64,000 bases of DNA from Mallotus nudiflorus (Eukaryota; Streptophyta; Magnoliopsida; Malpighiales; Euphorbiaceae), in NCBI GenBank assembly GCA_947683625.1, contig CANTUR010000166.1, forward strand, positions 3,503,001 through 3,567,000, in the 5' to 3' direction. The number at the start of each line of letters is the position of its first letter. Position 1 is the stretch's first letter. The position numbers and the translations under genes are program-made. Of this stretch, positions 21,869 to 35,040 are shown in pieces. The notes beneath the pieces were generated by a model. It ran no database searches. It saw nothing but the letters and a program-made list of their open reading frames with translations, and was not told the origin of the DNA.

Positions 21869-24259
21869 TAACTAGGGTTATTGTTCATATTACTGTTGTC
21901 ATTATTATTATATTATGTTAGTGTTTATGTGTGTATATATATATGTTGCTATTGTTAAAGTTAATATACATACATACATTCATATATATATATATAAGAA
22001 AAAAAAAGGTTATGACACATTAAAAATCAAGTACTCTCCTCTCAATCTTTTTTTTTCTTTTCTTTCTTCCTATTTTCTTCCTTCTTCCTTACAACCTTCA
22101 CTGTGCCACCACACCCACGCCAGACAACCGCCTGCACCACCAACAACCACCATCACTTCACTCACCCTCCAGTTGTCAAGCGCCACCAGTAAAGCCACTA
22201 GGATTCGCCAAAAAGTGCTGAAATCGAGAGTGCAGCAACCAAGTGTCCTTGAACATCGATGAAGCTTCCAGCCACCTCAACCTTCCATTCCGGTCTTATT
22301 CGACAACTCTAGCACCAGTGAAGTTGAATCCAAGCTTGGGTCAAGCTTAAATCCTCTTGTTTGTGAGTTTTCATCATTTTTAGTTTATGTGTTATTAGGA
22401 TTTTGAATTTTTATTTAATTGTTAGGTTTGATTCATGAAAGTTTGCTTTGTTAATGCTGTTGTAAGTAGCTCAATCTTCTCAAAAATATTTTTTGCGTAT
22501 TTTTTTTAATTAATTTGAATAATGGGTATTTTTGAATATTTTAATATTAAAAAAATGGATTTTTGATAATTATGTTATTTAATTATTTTGAATATAAATT
22601 TGGTTAAATTAGTGTTATTAATTTAAGTTAGTAATTTTAATATTGATAAAATAATTTTTGGTAATTTTATATAATTTTTTAATAAATTTTTAATATTATG
22701 TGAATATTGGATTTATAGGTTAATTGCGTATTTTTGTTGAAATTATAGTTAAATAATTTGGGATAATAAATGGTATTAAAATAATTTTTATAAATTATTT
22801 ACTATTTTTAACTAATAATTATTAGTTTTTGAAAATTATATTCAAATAATAAATCATTTACTATTTTTGTGATTAAATGGGTATTTAACTATTTTTATTA
22901 TATATTTAAACTATTTGAGTAATTAAAAGTGAATTTTACTATTTTATGTTGAATTATTGAAATTTTGGATTTTTATTAATATTATATTATTATTTGAGAA
23001 TTTTATTTAATTATTGTGAAAATAATGATATTTAGTGTTTTGATGTTTAGATAAATTATATTGTGGCATTTTAATTATTTTATGGATTTTTAATGATTTT
23101 AATATATTTTTATTTAATATTATTTTGTTACAAATTGTGAACCTCAGTTGGAAATTTATGTAATTTGGGGTTCTAACCTAAGATGTTGAGCTATTGCGTT
23201 GTTAGAAATATGTTTTTCTTGCAGGATCAGCTCTACTTTTTAGTAGAGAGATGTCCATTTTATATAGGAGGTTCTGTCAATTTTTTAGTAGAATTCTCGT
23301 AAAACGTGATGTCAGGTCAATCTTGAGTTTTTGTGTTTTGACTGAGTTTTGAATTCTTAGATCGAGTCTTCCTTTAGAATTTCTAGAAGTATATGTTAGG
23401 AATTTATTATGATTTTATTATTATTTATTTTTCTAGCTACACCGAGACTAAGGCCTATCAGACCAGGCCCGTCAAGTTAGTCTCGAGGAGCGCAAACTAT
23501 GCATTGCATATAGGATGCATGAATATGAACTTTCATATTTTCATAATGCATTTAAACCTGAATTATTTCATTAAATAATTTAGTATATTTTTGGTATACT
23601 TTTAGTATATTTTGATATATTGGCTATATATGTGACATATATGTTTAGTATGTTTTTAGTATATCTTTTGTATATATGTAACATATATATGTTAGTATAT
23701 TTTGGTATATATTCAGTATATTTTGACATATGCTCAACATATTTATTTGGTATATTTTTGGTATATTAGTGGTATATTCTTTTTAAATGAATGCCATTAT
23801 ATTTTAATTTTGCATTTTATTATTTTCCAATAAATATACAATTTTATTGAAGGATATCAATAGAACATACTACCTAGTGGGCTATACTAGGATTGTATAT
23901 GTATCGGTGCGATAGATTTTAGGGCTAAGTTTATGAGATCATTTAAGGTGAAATTTGATTGATTGATTATTGAGAATTTCAGTGATTAAGTAGTGTTATT
24001 GCGAGAGTTCGGTTGACCTAGTGTCTCGGGGCCAATCATACTGACAGTGAGACTCCTGGAGCTCATTTGACTTAATGTCTTAGGGCCAGTCTACTGTCCA
24101 AAATGGAATAAGAGAATTAATTTGGAATTAAGTGAGCTTGTATGGCTAGTGAGATATTTTGATTGAGGTTGCGAATATCTAGGGTTCTATTTGATCCTTC
24201 ATTTAAATAAATGTTTTCTGCATTTATTATATATAAAAGTGGATTTTAGCATTTGTGTG

Positions 24260-24291
<32 letters not shown>

Positions 24292-24754
24292 ATACTGATG
24301 ATTGATTACATATGACATTAGAAGGTGCGTGTATATATATTATAATAATTCACCCCGTGAGGTTTGACCCCCTCTTAACCATTTTTTTCAAGAGTCTTCT
24401 TCTTCAGACCTCCCCAATAGTGTTTTACGCCGGTCTTCTTCAGCCCCGGCTAGACTATGTAAATTTATTTATATGAACTCCTATTGTATTCTAGAAAACT
24501 ACAGTAGTAATGTTATTGAATCAGTAGTGTGTTGTTTTGTATTTTGAGATTTCTGTATCAAAATATTATATGAATATTTTTATTTTATGAAATGAGATTT
24601 GATTATTTATTTTATATTGATTAAATTTTAATTCTGACATATTTTTATATTATTATTGCATGTGTTTTTATTTTTAAGGCTTGCTACGGGTTCTGGATTC
24701 AAAAGAATTCTCGTTCCCTAGTGCCGGTTATAACTCCCAATTTGGGTCGTGACA
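21583..24754 (+). repeat. 5' LTR of element 2
   Basis: Begins TGTAATGACC and ends GGGTCGTGACA. Contains an (ATT)n tract of about 85 bp (21778-21866) that is short in the 3' LTR, a pyrimidine tract near 22048-22095, a donor-like GTGAAG at 22318, an acceptor-like TTTTTCTTGCAG ending at 23224 and the stem-loop at 23231-23248. Confidence 0.95.
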
Positions 24755-24758
24755 AAGT

Positions 24759-24771
24759 TGGTATCAGAGCC
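24759..24771 (+). promoter_or_regulatory. Primer-binding site of element 2
   Basis: TGGTATCAGAGCC, complementary to initiator tRNA-Met, four bases after the LTR end. Single copy, unlike element 1. Confidence 0.92.
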
Positions 24772-24979
24772 CTAGGTTATTAGTGTTGTGGACCTAGGTT
24801 TTTAGAGTTGTGTTTTCTTTGAAACTACTGCAGTAAATTAGGTTTGATTATGTCGTTGAAAAGTCTTTGTTGCTTTTTGAAACTCCGCTTAACTGTTAGG
24901 GTGTTTGTTTATTATCTGTTTACTATCTATAATTGTCTGAATTGTCTATTTTGCTTTTGTTCTTTTCTGTTTGTGGTGA

Positions 24980-25925
24980 GCATAAGTTGCTCCATTAGTC
25001 GATGAGACCAATGATGAAGAGTCTTTTAAAGATGAGGTTCTACCTTATGAGCAGTCAGCTTGGCATAGGGGTAGAGGTGAATCTAAAGGGCTAGATGATT
25101 ATTGTAGATAAAGGGAACAACAAAATAAGGAGGTTATAGCTCAGGATTTTGATGATGCTGCCTATGCACCAGGAGTTACGTAGGGTGCAGTACCAATACC
25201 TTTAATCATACAGCAAATGCAATCTCTATTTCAGTAGAGAACTCAGGATATGTCAATTCTACGTATATTTCATATTTTGAATCTTGTTGATTTCCACGTC
25301 TTTTCAAGTGAGGTGAACACAAACTACTTCTACCGCAAAGGCAATATATATTGCTAAGCTGTCCTTTTAAGTTGAAGTTATGATTCCAATTTTAGCCCCT
25401 ACTACACTTATCTAGTATAGGGTAGGTCAAAGGATGTTGTAACTCAAAGACCAAGCAGTTATTGTAAAAGGTACAGGCAACCTTTGAACTTGAACTTACA
25501 GCATTTGTGGCTAGAATAGCCAAGGTTAATGAGGGCTTTATAGCACTTAATCAAGCATGATAATTGTTTTGAATATGCTTTGATAAAGGAATCAGAAGAT
25601 GTTTAATGCGGACGCAACTCATTGATGGTGGAGTTATCAGTTTTTACTGTAGTGTAAGATTGGTGCATGGAATCAAATTAGTTTTATGAGACTACTGTGA
25701 CATGATTGGAGTTTAAAGAGTGATTTCTAAGATACTTCCATCCACCTTCAAGGAGGGATAATTACATGTGGCGGTATTGCATAGAGTAAGAGAAGAGCAA
25801 TCAATTGAGAAGAATACCCGTAAACTCTTCAATCTATCGCGTCATATTGTAGACATGATACTTTATAAAAAGAGGCCGGTAGAATTATATATTGTAGGAT
25901 TAAGTTTAGTATATTAGCATCCGAG
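24980..25925 (+). pseudogene. Element 2 gag remnant, strongly diverged
   Basis: The start resembles gag of element 1 (ESFKDEVLP), and near 25795-25915 a stretch reading SIEKNTRKLFNLSRHIVDM aligns with SVEEYTREFLRLGRYAEDL of element 1. Between these the match is poor and full of stops. The C-terminal gag with the CCHC knuckle and the start of the protease are missing: the sequence passes almost directly to the end of the protease. About 0.6-0.8 kb seems to be deleted relative to element 1. Confidence 0.6.
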
Positions 25926-28900
25926 CTAAGAAATAAAATTTAGAGAGTTATTAATGGATTTATTCCTTCTAGGTGTAATTGACTTGACATGATTTTAAGA
26001 ATGGATTTTATTGTGATCCTTGGAATGGATTGGTTGTCTCAGCACTATGCCATAGTTGACTGTCGGAGTAAAGAGGTGAATTTTAGAATTTTGAATGAAG
26101 AAGAATTTAAGTTTGTGGGTGATAAGAGTTCTACACCTCTGAATCTCATCTCCACTATCATGGCTAGGAAGATGCTGAGGAAGGGTTTTCAGGGATACTT
26201 GGCACTTATTAGAGATACTTCTATAGAGAAGTTATTACTAACAAATGTTCCTGTTGCCTATGAGTTTCTTGATGTTTTTCCTGAGGAGTTGCCAGGTTTA
26301 CCACCTCACAAAGAGATTGAGTTCTGTATAAATATGGTCCTAGGCATGACTCCTATTTTAATGCTACCTTATAGAATAGCTCCTGTAGAATTGAAAGAGT
26401 TGAAGGAGCAGTTGCAGAATTTGTTAGATAAGGGTTTCATTAGACCTAGTGTTTCTCTTTGGGGTACACCAGCCCTCTTTGTGAAGAAGAAGGATGGTAC
26501 ACTGAGATTGTGCATTGATTACAAAGAACTGAATAAGGTAACAATGAAGAACAAGTATCCTTTTCCAAGGATAGATGATCTATTTAATCAACTTCAAGGT
26601 GTATAGTTCTTTTCTAAGATTGACTTGAGGTTGGGTTATTATCAGTTGTAAATCAATGAGGCCGATGTTCCTAAAACGGTATTTTAACATCGATATGGCC
26701 ACTGTGAGTTTCTGGTGATGTCATTCGGGTTAACTAATGCACCAGCTGCTTTTATGGACCTGATGAACAAGGTATTCAGACTATTTGTGGATCAGTTTAT
26801 GGTAGTCTTCATTGATGATATACTAGTGTATTCAAAGAGTATAGAAGAGTATGTATATCACTTGAGGATAGTACTGCAAACACTGAGAGAACACCATTTT
26901 TATGCTAAATTCTTAAAGTGTGAAATATGGTTGAAGAGTGTTGCATTCCTTGGACACGTGGTGTCTAAAGACGGTATCCAGGTTGATCCATAGAAAATAG
27001 AGGCAGTGTCTAAGTAGCCTAGATCGAGGACAATCACAGAGATTCAGAGTTTTCTAGGTTTGGCTGCGTATTATAGGAGATTTGTGTAGGATTTTTCTAG
27101 AATTATAGCTCCTATGACTCGCTTAACTCAGAAGAATATAAATTTTGTGTGGTCAGATGCTTGTGAGAACAGTTTCCAGTTGCTGAAGGAGAAGTTGACC
27201 ATAACGCCAGTTTTGGTTTTGCCTAATAGAGTAGATAAATTCACTGTATATTGTGATACCTCTAGAGTTGGCCTAGGTTGTGTGTTAATGTAGAATGGTA
27301 AGGTAATAGCTTATGCTTCGAGGCAATTGAAGAAGCATGAACAGAATTATCCTACTCACGATTTAGATATGGCTACAATGATCTTTACTCTCAAGATTTG
27401 GAGACATTATCTGTACGGGGTGACTTGTGAGATTTTCACTTATCACAAGAACCTTAAGTACATTTTTCAACAAAGAGATTTGAACTTGAGGTAGAGGAGA
27501 TGGTTAGAACTCTAGAAGGATTATGACTATGAGATTCTTTATCATCTAGGCAAGGCTAATGTGGTAGTGGATGCCTTGAGTAGGAAATCCTCAGATAGTC
27601 TTGCCCACATTAGTGTGGAGAGGAGACCTTTGATCCAAGAGTTACATCAGTTGATGGATCAAGGTCTGATGATGAAGATCAGTATATCAGGAGGATTGTT
27701 AGCTCAGTTTAGAGTCTGATCAGTGTTGAGAGATAGGATTAAGGCAGTTCAGGGCCGAGATCCTATTCTAGCAGAGCTTGTAAAGAATGTTCATGCAAGG
27801 AAGTTCATTGATTTCATACTTAATGATGATCGTGTTTTGTGGATCATTGGTAGATTGTGCATTCCTGATATGGATAATTTAAGAGAAAAGATCCTTGAGG
27901 AAGTGCATTTTATAGCCTACAGCATACATCCAGGTGTCACTAAGATGTACCACAGCATCAGAGATTTGTATTGGTGGGATGGACTGAAGAAGGATGTAGC
28001 TTATTATGTTTATAAGTGCTTGACATGTCAACATGTAAAAGATAAACATCAGAAGCCTTCTAAAAAGCTTCAGCCTCTTCTTATTTCTGAGTGGAAGTGG
28101 GAGAGAATTGCTATGGATTTTGTGGTCGGGTTACCTCGTTCTAAGGATGGATATGATTCCATCTAGGTGATTGTGGACAGGTTAACCAAGTCTGCTCATT
28201 TCTTACCTGTTAAAGCCACTTATTCTGTAGCTAAATTGGCTAAGCTATATGTTAAGCATATTGTATACCTTCATGGAGTACCTGTGTCCATTGTATTTGA
28301 TAGAGGTTCAGTGTTTACCTCTCAATTTTGGCAGAAGTTGTAGGAAGCAATGGGCACCAGGCTTGCTTTCAGTATTGCTTTTCACCCTCAGACAGATGGT
28401 TAGTTTGAAAGGACAATCCAGACACTTGAAGATATATTAAGGATGTGTATATTGGATCCTGGAGGTAGCTGGGATGATCATTTCTAGCTTATTGAGTTCG
28501 CATATAATAACAACTACCATAGCAGTATTGGGATGGCACCGTATGAGCCTTTGTATGGAAGGAAGTGTAGATCCCCTCTGAGTTGGCACAAGATTAGAGA
28601 GAGAGTGTTGACTGTACCTAAGATGGTTTAGGATGCCACTAAGAAAGTTGTTATGATCAGAAGGAGATTAGAGACCACAGTTAATAGACAAAAGAGCTAT
28701 GCGGATCCGAGACACAGAGATGTGGAGTTTCAGGTTGGAGACTATATGTTTTTGAAAGTGTCTCCGATGAAGGGTGTGATGAGGTTTGGCAAGAAAGGAA
28801 AATTAGCATCGAGATATATTGGACCGTTTAATATTCTGGAGAGAGTGGGCACGGTTGCATATTAGTTGGCTTTGCCTCCGAATTTGTCTTAAGTGCATCC

Positions 28901-29151
28901 AGTGTTCTATTTCTCACTGCTGAGGAAGTATATTTCAAACCCTTCACATGTGTTGCAGCCTAATAGTATAAAATGAATGAAGATCTAACGTATAAGGAGG
29001 AGCCAGTCGCGATAGTAGACTATCAAGTTCGTCAATTGTGTTCGAAGCAAATTTTGATGGTCAAGGTGTTGTGCCGAAGTAACAACGTGGAGGAGCATAC
29101 TTGGGAGACAGAAGCCGAGATGCGGGTTGCCTATCCTTATCTCTTTCCTTA
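25926..29151 (+). pseudogene. pol: Element 2 pol remnant (protease end to chromodomain)
   Basis: Similar to element 1 pol through its length but with many in-frame stops. Visible parts: protease end (ILGMDWLSQHY, open 25989-26606); RT with RLCIDYKELN and, after stops near 26604-26690, the catalytic VVFIDDILVYS (open 26715-26993); RNase H around 27230-27480, where the final TDH motif reads TYH; integrase zinc region with HPGVTKMYH (open 27723-28166), DDE region to about 28440; linker 28653-28865; chromodomain remnant with HTWETEAEM ending near 29151. Several stops lie where element 1 has Gln or Trp codons (CAG/CAA/TGG). No functional product is expected. Confidence 0.92.
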
Positions 29152-29201
29152 ATGATTTCTTGTTTCTGTTCTTTTATTTGAATTCGAGGATGAATTCTTA
29201 T

Positions 29202-29214
29202 AAGGAGGGAAGAT
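29202..29214 (+). promoter_or_regulatory. Polypurine tract of element 2
   Basis: AAGGAGGGAAGAT immediately before the 3' LTR start TGTAATGA. Confidence 0.85.
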
Positions 29215-32200
29215 TGTAATGAACCGATATTTTAAGTAATATAAAATTATTTTAAGATATGCAGTGTTAATAAAATTTTAAATTTTATTTATATTTATTC
29301 ATTATTTGTGAATATTATTTATTTATTTCATTCTAAATATTTTATTTACGTAAAATAATTATTTTGGAAGTTTATTATTTAAAAGTATTAAAGTCATTTT
29401 CATTGCTAATATTTTTAATCGTATTATTATTATTATGATTATTATTATTTAACTAGGGTTATTGTTAGTATTATTGTTGTCATTATTATTATATTATGTT
29501 AGTGTTTATGTGTGTGTATATATATGTTGTTATTGTTAAAGTTAATATTCATATATATATATATATATATATAAAAGAAAAAAAAAGGTTAAGACACACT
29601 AAAAATCGAGTACTCTCCTCTCAATTTTTTTTCTTTCTTCCTACTTTCTTTCTTCTTCCCCGCAACCTTCACTATGCCACCACACCCACGCTAGACCAAC
29701 ACATGCATCACCGATAACCACCATCACTTCCCTCTCCCTCCAGCCGTCAACCGCCACCAGCAGAGCCACTAGGAGTAGCCAGAAAGTGCTGAAATCGAGA
29801 GTGCAGCAACCAAGCTTCCATGAATGCCAACGAAGCTTCTGGACACCTCAACCTTCCATTCTGGTCTTGTTCAACAGCTCTAGTACCGGTGAAGTTGAAT
29901 CCAAGCTTGGTTCAAGCTTCAATCATCTTGTTTGTGAGTTTTCATCATTTTTAATTAATATGTTATTAAGGTTTCAAATTTTTATTTAATTTTTGAGTTT
30001 GATTCATGAAAGTTTGCTTTGTTAATGTTGTTGTACATAGCTCAATCTTCTCAAAAATATTTTTTGTGTATTTTTTTTAATTAATTTGAATAATGGGTAT
30101 TTTTGAATATTTTAATATTAAAAAAATGGATTTTTGATAATTATGCTATTTAATTATTTTAAATGGAAATTTGGTTAAATTAGAGTTACTAATTTAAGTT
30201 GGTAATTTTAGTATTGATAAAACAATTTTTGGTAATTTTATATAAATTTTTAATAGTATGTGAATATTGGATTTATAGGTTAATTGTGTATTTTTGTTGA
30301 AATTATAGTTAAATAATATATTTTAAATAAATTGGGATAATAAATGGTATTAAAATAATTTTTACAAAATATTTACTATTTTTAACTAATTATTATTAAT
30401 TTGTGAAAATTATATTCAAATCATAAATTATTTACTATTTTTGTGATTAAATGAGTTTTTAATTATTTTTATTATATATTTAAACTATTTGAGTAATTAA
30501 AAGTCAATTTTACTACTTTATGTTGAATTATTGAAAAATTGGATTTTTATTAATATTATATTATTATTTGAGAATTTTATTTAATTATTGTAAAAATAAT
30601 GATATTTACTGTTTTGATGTTTAAATAAATTATATTGTCGCATTTTAATTATTTTATGGATTTTTAATGATTTTAATATATTTTTATTTAATATTATTTT
30701 GTTGCAAATTGTGAACCTCAATTGGGAATTTGTGCAATTTGTGATCCCAACCTGAGAGTTGAGATATTGCATTGTTAGAAGTATTTTTTTTTTGCAGGAT
30801 CGGCTCTACTTTTTAGTAGAGAGATGTTCATTTTACAGAGAAGATTCTGTCAATTTTTTGATAGAATTCTCATAAAACGTGACATCAAATCGATCCTGAG
30901 TTTCTGTATTTTGATTGAGTTTTGAATTCTTAGATCGAGTCTTCCTTTAGAATTCCTAGAAGTATACGTTAGGAATTTGTTCTGATTTTGTTATTATTTA
31001 TTTTTCTAGCTGTGCCAAGATTGAGGCCTATCGGACAAGGCCCGTCGAGTCAGTCTCGAGGAGCGCAAACTTATGAGTTATTATTTTATATATGCATTGC
31101 ATATAGGATGCATGAATATGAACTTTCATATTTCCATAATGCATTTAAACCTAAATTATTTATTAAATGACTTAATATATTTTTGGTATACTTTTAGTAT
31201 ATGTTGGTATATTGGCTATATATGTGACATATATGTTTAGTATGTTTTTAGCATATCTATTGTATATATGTGACATATATATGTTAGTATATTTTGGTAT
31301 ATATTCAGTATATTTTGACATATGCTCAGCATATTTATTTGGTATATTTTTGGTATATTAGTGGTATATTCTTTTTAAATGAATGTCATTATATTTTAAT
31401 TGTGCATTTTATTATTTTCCAATAAATATATGATTTTATTGAAGGATATCAATAGAACGTGCTACCTAGTGGGCTACACTAGGATTGTGTACGTACCGGT
31501 GCGATAGATTTTAGAGTTGAGTTTATAAAATCATTTGAGGTGAAATTTGATTGATTGATTACTAAGAATTTTAGTGATTGAGTAGTATGATTGCAGGAGC
31601 TCAATTGACCTAGTGTCTTGGCGTCAATCACATTAATAATGAGACTCATGGAGCTCAATTGTCTTAGTGTCTCAAGGCCAGTCTATTGTCCAAAATGGAA
31701 TAAGAGAATTAATTTAGAATTAAGTAAGCTTGTATGGCCAGTGAGATATTTTGATTGAGGTTGCAAATATCTAGGGTTCTATTTGATCCTTCATTTAAAT
31801 AAATGTTTTATGCATTTATTATATATAAAAGTGGATTTTAGCATTTGTGTGATGTGTCTGTATATATGTATACATATACTGATGATTGATTGCATATGAC
31901 ATTAGGAGGTGCATGTATATATATTATAGCAATTCACTCTGTGAGGTCTAACCCCCTCTCAACCATTTTTTTCAAGTGAGTCTTCTTCTTCTTCTTCTGA
32001 CCTCACCAGTAGTGTTTTACGCAGGTCTTCTTCAGCCCCTACTAGACTATGTAAATTTATTTATATGAACCCCTATTGTATTCTAGAAAACTGCAGTAGT
32101 AATGTTATTGAATCAGTAGTATGTTGTTTTGTATTTTGAGATTTTTGTACCAGAATATTGTATGAATATTTTTATTTTATGAAATGAGATTTGAGTATTT

Positions 32201-32346
32201 ATTTTATATCGATTAAATTTTAATTATGGCATATTTTTATATTATTATTGCATGTGTTTTTATTTTTAAGGCTTCCTACGGGTTCTGGATTTGAAAGAAT
32301 TCTCATTTTCTAGCGTCGATCATGACTCTTAGTTTGGGTTATGACA
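29215..32346 (+). repeat. 3' LTR of element 2
   Basis: Starts TGTAATGAACC and ends GGTTATGACA. Donor-like GTGAAG at 29889, acceptor-like T-run plus TTTGCAG ending at 30797 and stem-loop at 30804-30821 are kept. Confidence 0.95.
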
Positions 32347-32351
32347 ATATC

Positions 32352-33379
32352 CTTGGCAAATATCAAGAGGTAGGATATTAGGGATAGGTCTATAGTTATG
32401 CCACCAATGAGTGAACCATGTTGGAAATGTGCATATATCAGCACAATCACTTAAGAAGAATAGCCATGTATGGGTATATAAAGAATTTTGGATAAGAAAA
32501 GTATTAAACCATGCTTATTCATAATCCTAGTAGGAAAATGAGCGACAAAAGTCTAATTTTGAATTGAAGTTGATGGGGAAGGCTTTTGGTGTAGAAAGAT
32601 TTTGTCCCCAATCAAAAGGGTGAAGAACATGGAGAATTTTATAGGTAGAATAAGAAGGTTGGGTATATCCTTTATGGTAAAAATGTTTGAACTCTGTAAA
32701 ATCAGTATATTCCAAAATTGTTTAATAAAATTCTTGGGTTTTAGAAAGATCCCAGGGTTTAAAAAACCAGTTTGTTGGAAAATGATTTTGCATAGTAAGA
32801 AAAGGATCTTTATAGAAAAATCTATCTTCAATGGTTAAGATATTTTGAATTGAATTTTTGATAAGAAATTCTGAAGATGGAAGTTTTAATTAAGATAAAA
32901 CTATCTGTGAGCTACTTTGAGTAGTCACAAGAGCCAAATCATTTTGAGAAAGGGTTTTTTTAAAAGAAGAATATCCTTTCTCAAATTTAAAAATAGGTTG
33001 AGGAGCCTTACCTAAGATGCCTTTGTTGCTGTCATTCTGAACAATGGCTGGAGGCTAAAGAGAATTTTGTATAGCTTTGAGGAGTTCAGGAGATTAGGAG
33101 ATAAAATCAATCCATAGCTGAATTTGGGATGCTATATCAGAATCTGCTATATTTTATTCTTAGTTAACTATATCGAACCATGGCTTTATAGGTTTTTTAA
33201 TAGAAAGGGGAGGGAGAATATAAAAAGTTTTCACTTTATCTTTATCTTTTTATTTTTTGCGAACCATCTTTATCTATTCTGTAAAAATTCTCTAGTTAGA
33301 AAGATTGTTAGAGATTTTTTATCTCCTTCAATAAATTCTATATCAAAATAAAAAATACTCAAAATAGCTTGCCATCTTG
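32352..33379 (-). pseudogene. Caulimovirid post-RNase H region (broken)
   Basis: Downstream of RNase H, minus-strand frames with stops carry fragments such as KPWFDIV, FKPWDLSK and FTHWWHNYRP, all rich in Trp and aromatic residues. It appears to continue into segment B after removal of element 2. I recognise it as an extension seen after RNase H in some endogenous pararetroviruses but cannot assign a function. Confidence 0.55.
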
Positions 33380-34560
33380 CAAAAATCTATTTTGATGAAA
33401 TATTTTAAGCATCTTTTTACAAAATTTCTTTAGCAGATTTGCAATCAATACGAAGCAAAAACTTTTAGTTAAACAAATCAAATTGAAACTTTAAGATGCA
33501 TATGACAATGGAAAGGACTTCTTTTTTTATAGTGGAGTAGTTTTTCTGTGTATCATTCCAGTGTCCTAAAGTATACTAAACAACTACTTCTTTATCACAT
33601 GAAACTTATTTCAGAATACCTCCATATCTTATATCACTAGCATCAATTTCAATAATTTTGGGAAGGATTGGGTCAACCAGATAAAGACAAGGAATTTTGA
33701 TGATTTGTTTCTTTATGTATTGGACAATTATAGTATGCTCATCAGTCCAGGGGACAGGGTTTTTCTTTAATCTATCATGCAAAGGTTTAGCGATCCTATT
33801 AATATTAGGACAGAAATCTAAAACATAATTTAGACTTCCTAAGAACCTCTGTAACTGGATTTTATTAAGAATTTTATTAGGGAATTTGTTGCTAAATTCT
33901 AAAGACCTTTCTATGGGAACTATGGTGCCACAACAAATATAATGTCCTAAAAATCTGACTTTAGTCTAAAAAAGATAAATCTTTTTGGCAGAGACCATAA
34001 AACCATTATGTTTAACTATATAGAGAAAAGTCTTTAAACGTTTGAAATGTTATTTAATGGAGTTTGAGAAAATAAGCATGTCATCAATGTAAACAATGCA
34101 AAAATTGAAATGAGGATTGAATATATCATTCATTATTCTCTGAAATTCTAATGGTGCATTTTTCAAACCAAATGCATGACATTCCATTCATATTGTCCAA
34201 AAGGGACAATAAAAGCAGCTTTATAATGATGATCTTTATGGATTTGTATTTGCCAAAATCCAGATTTCATGTCAAATTTTGAAAATACAAATGCAGAATG
34301 GAGTTTTTGAAGAATATCTTTTTTATTTGGAATAGGGTATTTAATTCATTTCAAAGCTTTATTTAGAGGTTTATAATTGATAACAAGCCTTGGTGTGCCT
34401 CTCTCTATTTTAGAAGCTTTATTGACATAGAAAGTTGCACAACTCCATAAAGATCGAGATTTAAAGATTAATCCCTTGGATTCGAGATCTTAGATTTCTT
34501 CCTTACATTGCTTTTCCAATTCAGCATTCATTTGAATTAGTCTAGCCTTAGTAGGAATAT
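33380..34560 (-). pseudogene. Caulimovirid reverse transcriptase and RNase H (broken)
   Basis: The RT catalytic YIDD lies at 34080-34091 on the minus strand, followed by the RFLGYYICCG-like thumb region near 33940 and an RNase H start with IDASD near 33640. Stops and at least one frameshift interrupt the frame. Family knowledge: this enzyme copies pregenomic RNA into viral DNA; this copy cannot. Confidence 0.82.
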
Positions 34561-35040
34561 TTTTTAAAAATGAACATTTTGCTTTAAATCATATAAGTCT
34601 GTTTCCTTTCCCTTGATTAAAACATTGATTGCATTCTTATAGATAGAATGAGCTTCAATGAGGTTCAAGGATCTGGTTCTGGGTTTTGCCAAAAAAGGAA
34701 AAGAAATATGAACTTTCTCATCTTTATAATCAATAGAGTTATAGGTAGTTAAGTAGGAAGTTATCAAATTAATGAAAGGTGTCCCTAAAATCACCATATT
34801 AGAAACAAGAAGAAATGGAATTTTCAAAAGAAATCCATTATTAGAAATACTAGCCTCTTTTTTTCCATCTATATGCATTTTAGAACTATTTGCAGAGGAA
34901 AGCTTTTTTGTGTTATACTCTTGAAAATGATGTGGAACCATTCTAGTTTTTATACAATTTAAATTAGCTCCAATGTAAAAAAAAGTAATGGTATCTAGTT
35001 GAAAATCTCTATCGAAAATAATAGTGATTTTTATAAGATA
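34561..35040 (-). pseudogene. Caulimovirid aspartic protease (broken, active site lost)
   Basis: The stretch 34564-34941 is open and contains VILGTPFIN, the second conserved motif of retroviral-type proteases. Upstream at about 34960-34985 the expected Asp-Thr-Gly position reads Tyr-Ile-Gly followed by ANLNC, so the catalytic Asp has been lost in this copy. Confidence 0.72.

Larger units (their letters stand above)
21583..32346 (+). mobile_element. Element 2: older, broken Tekay-type Ty3/gypsy element (10.8 kb)
   Basis: Complete structure with LTRs (21583-24754 and 29215-32346), primer-binding site and polypurine tract, flanked by a perfect 5-bp target-site duplication ATATC (21578-21582 and 32347-32351). 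It inserted into the endogenous pararetrovirus in the direction opposite to element 1. In the first 200 bases the LTRs differ at about 5 percent by eye, so it is much older than element 1. Coding regions carry many stops. Confidence 0.95.
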
